From the NCBI RefSeq assembly GCF_001583495.1, contig NZ_LQAQ01000034.1, positions 35,082-99,081 of the forward strand: DNA of 64,000 nucleotides. Reading direction: 5' to 3'. Position numbers and translations under genes: made by a program. The notes beneath the pieces were generated by a model that saw nothing but the letters and a program-made list of their open reading frames with translations, was not told the origin of the DNA and did no database searches. Position 1 is the first letter of the stretch; each line of letters opens with the position of its first letter. The DNA is from Flammeovirga sp. SJP92. Lineage in GTDB: Bacteria > Bacteroidota > Bacteroidia > Cytophagales > Flammeovirgaceae. Shown here one piece after another: positions 63,644 to 64,000 of this stretch.

Positions 63644-63790
63644 TTAAACATTTGGAGTCATATCTATACCTGAAAATTTAATTATTTGTTCAAACTCCCA
63701 ACCTGTTAAAAATATTGTAAAAATTTCACTAAAAAATGTATCAACATATATATCTTCTTGTTCTGCTACAACTGAAATTTCGAAACTCAT
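63644..63790 (-). CDS. 48-aa open reading frame next to group II intron
   Basis: Minus strand from ATG at 63788-63790 to TAA at 63644-63646: MSFEISVVAEQEDIYVDTFF, then SEIFTIFLTGWEFEQIIKFS and GIDMTPNV. It lies 38 bp after the 3' end of the intron, so it is the immediate 3' exon neighbour. Acidic and amphipathic; no family recognised. May be a real small gene or the truncated end of one cut by the intron. Confidence 0.4.
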   Translation of the reverse strand: MSFEISVVAEQEDIYVDTFFSEIFTIFLTGWEFEQIIKFSGIDMTPNV

Positions 63791-63828
63791 TTGTTTTATT
63801 TTTTAGTAATAATATTGATGATAATGCC

Positions 63829-64000
63829 GTAGAGTAGAGCCTGATAGCTCTCTCTGTTTAAATAATTATAAATGTAATCATTTTGAGAAAGCTATCAGAA
63901 CCCCCTTCATCAAACCGTACGTGAAGTTTTCCCTCATACGGCTTACCGATAGAATTCTTCATTGAGCTTTCGCAAGTGTTTGCAAGCGAGCATACTTTTC
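63829..64000 (-). mobile_element. Group II intron 3' end (domains V-VI), right copy, runs off window
   Basis: On the minus strand domain V (63912-63944) reads AAGCCGTATGAGGGAAAACT then TCACGTACGGTTT. It keeps the AGC catalytic triad paired with GTT and a GAAA tetraloop. Domain VI (CTGATAGCTTTCTC...GAGAGAGCTATCAG) and the 3' end CTCTACTCTAC at 63829 follow. Sequence continues past 64000, where the intron body and reverse transcriptase would lie. About 80% alike to the left copy over 57 bp beyond domain V. Confidence 0.85.

Overview
The window looks like the chromosome of a marine-type member of the Bacteroidota. It is AT-rich. It has a TonB-dependent receptor with an N-terminal carboxypeptidase-regulatory-like domain, many lipoproteins with a cysteine lipobox, weak or absent Shine-Dalgarno sequences, DUF2024, TlpA/DUF4369-type proteins and membrane-bound LuxR regulators. 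A Cytophagales/Flammeovirga-like source fits but is an inference; no rRNA, tRNA or housekeeping marker is present to fix it.

Region 1 (1-10.5 kb) is an iron-acquisition locus. A truncated TonB-dependent receptor and an AraC regulator read leftward. A six-gene operon reads rightward: PLP decarboxylase, FAD N-monooxygenase, MFS exporter, GNAT acyltransferase, IucA/IucC-type NIS synthetase and a DUF1624-like membrane acyltransferase. The gene set matches a decarboxylate-hydroxylate-acylate-condense route to a hydroxamate siderophore of the desferrioxamine/bisucaberin kind. Two near-identical 23-bp palindromes sit one in front of each divergent transcript. The GNAT gene is broken by a perfect 104-bp tandem duplication that shifts the frame.

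Region 2 (10.5-21.3 kb) has an O-acetylhomoserine sulfhydrylase with its own terminator, then leftward genes. These include a MarR-centred set (Cys-tailed MarR regulator, DUF2024, two tandem paralogues, a CPVC thioredoxin-like protein) marked by three copies of a TTAGGATTCCTAA-type operator, then a short-chain dehydrogenase and a cupin.

Region 3 (21.3-23.2 kb) is mostly non-coding and strongly structured. It has two diverged direct repeat units ending in terminator-like hairpins, a 15+8-bp nested hairpin, and a hairpin family whose stems covary around a conserved loop.

Region 4 (23.2-60.1 kb) is a long run of leftward genes: small secreted or lipoprotein hypotheticals, a SUKH-like protein, a HEAT-repeat protein, TPR protein, DJ-1/SDR/Crp cluster, outer-membrane proteins next to a membrane LuxR regulator that is itself split by a perfect 100-bp tandem duplication, a second membrane LuxR gene, a TlpA protein and an RHS/YD-like protein. 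The spacers carry dispersed repeats, a 172-bp element with 23-bp inverted ends, a 38-bp perfect palindrome, and several decayed genes (two in-frame TGAs, a frameshifted lipoprotein, a deletion scar of the TlpA gene).

Region 5 (60.1-64 kb) holds two rightward genes: an unknown protein and a 559-aa protein ending in a Hint (intein/Hedgehog-like) autoprocessing domain. They lie between two group II intron 3' ends on the minus strand; the left one is decayed, the right one keeps an intact domain V and runs out of the window.
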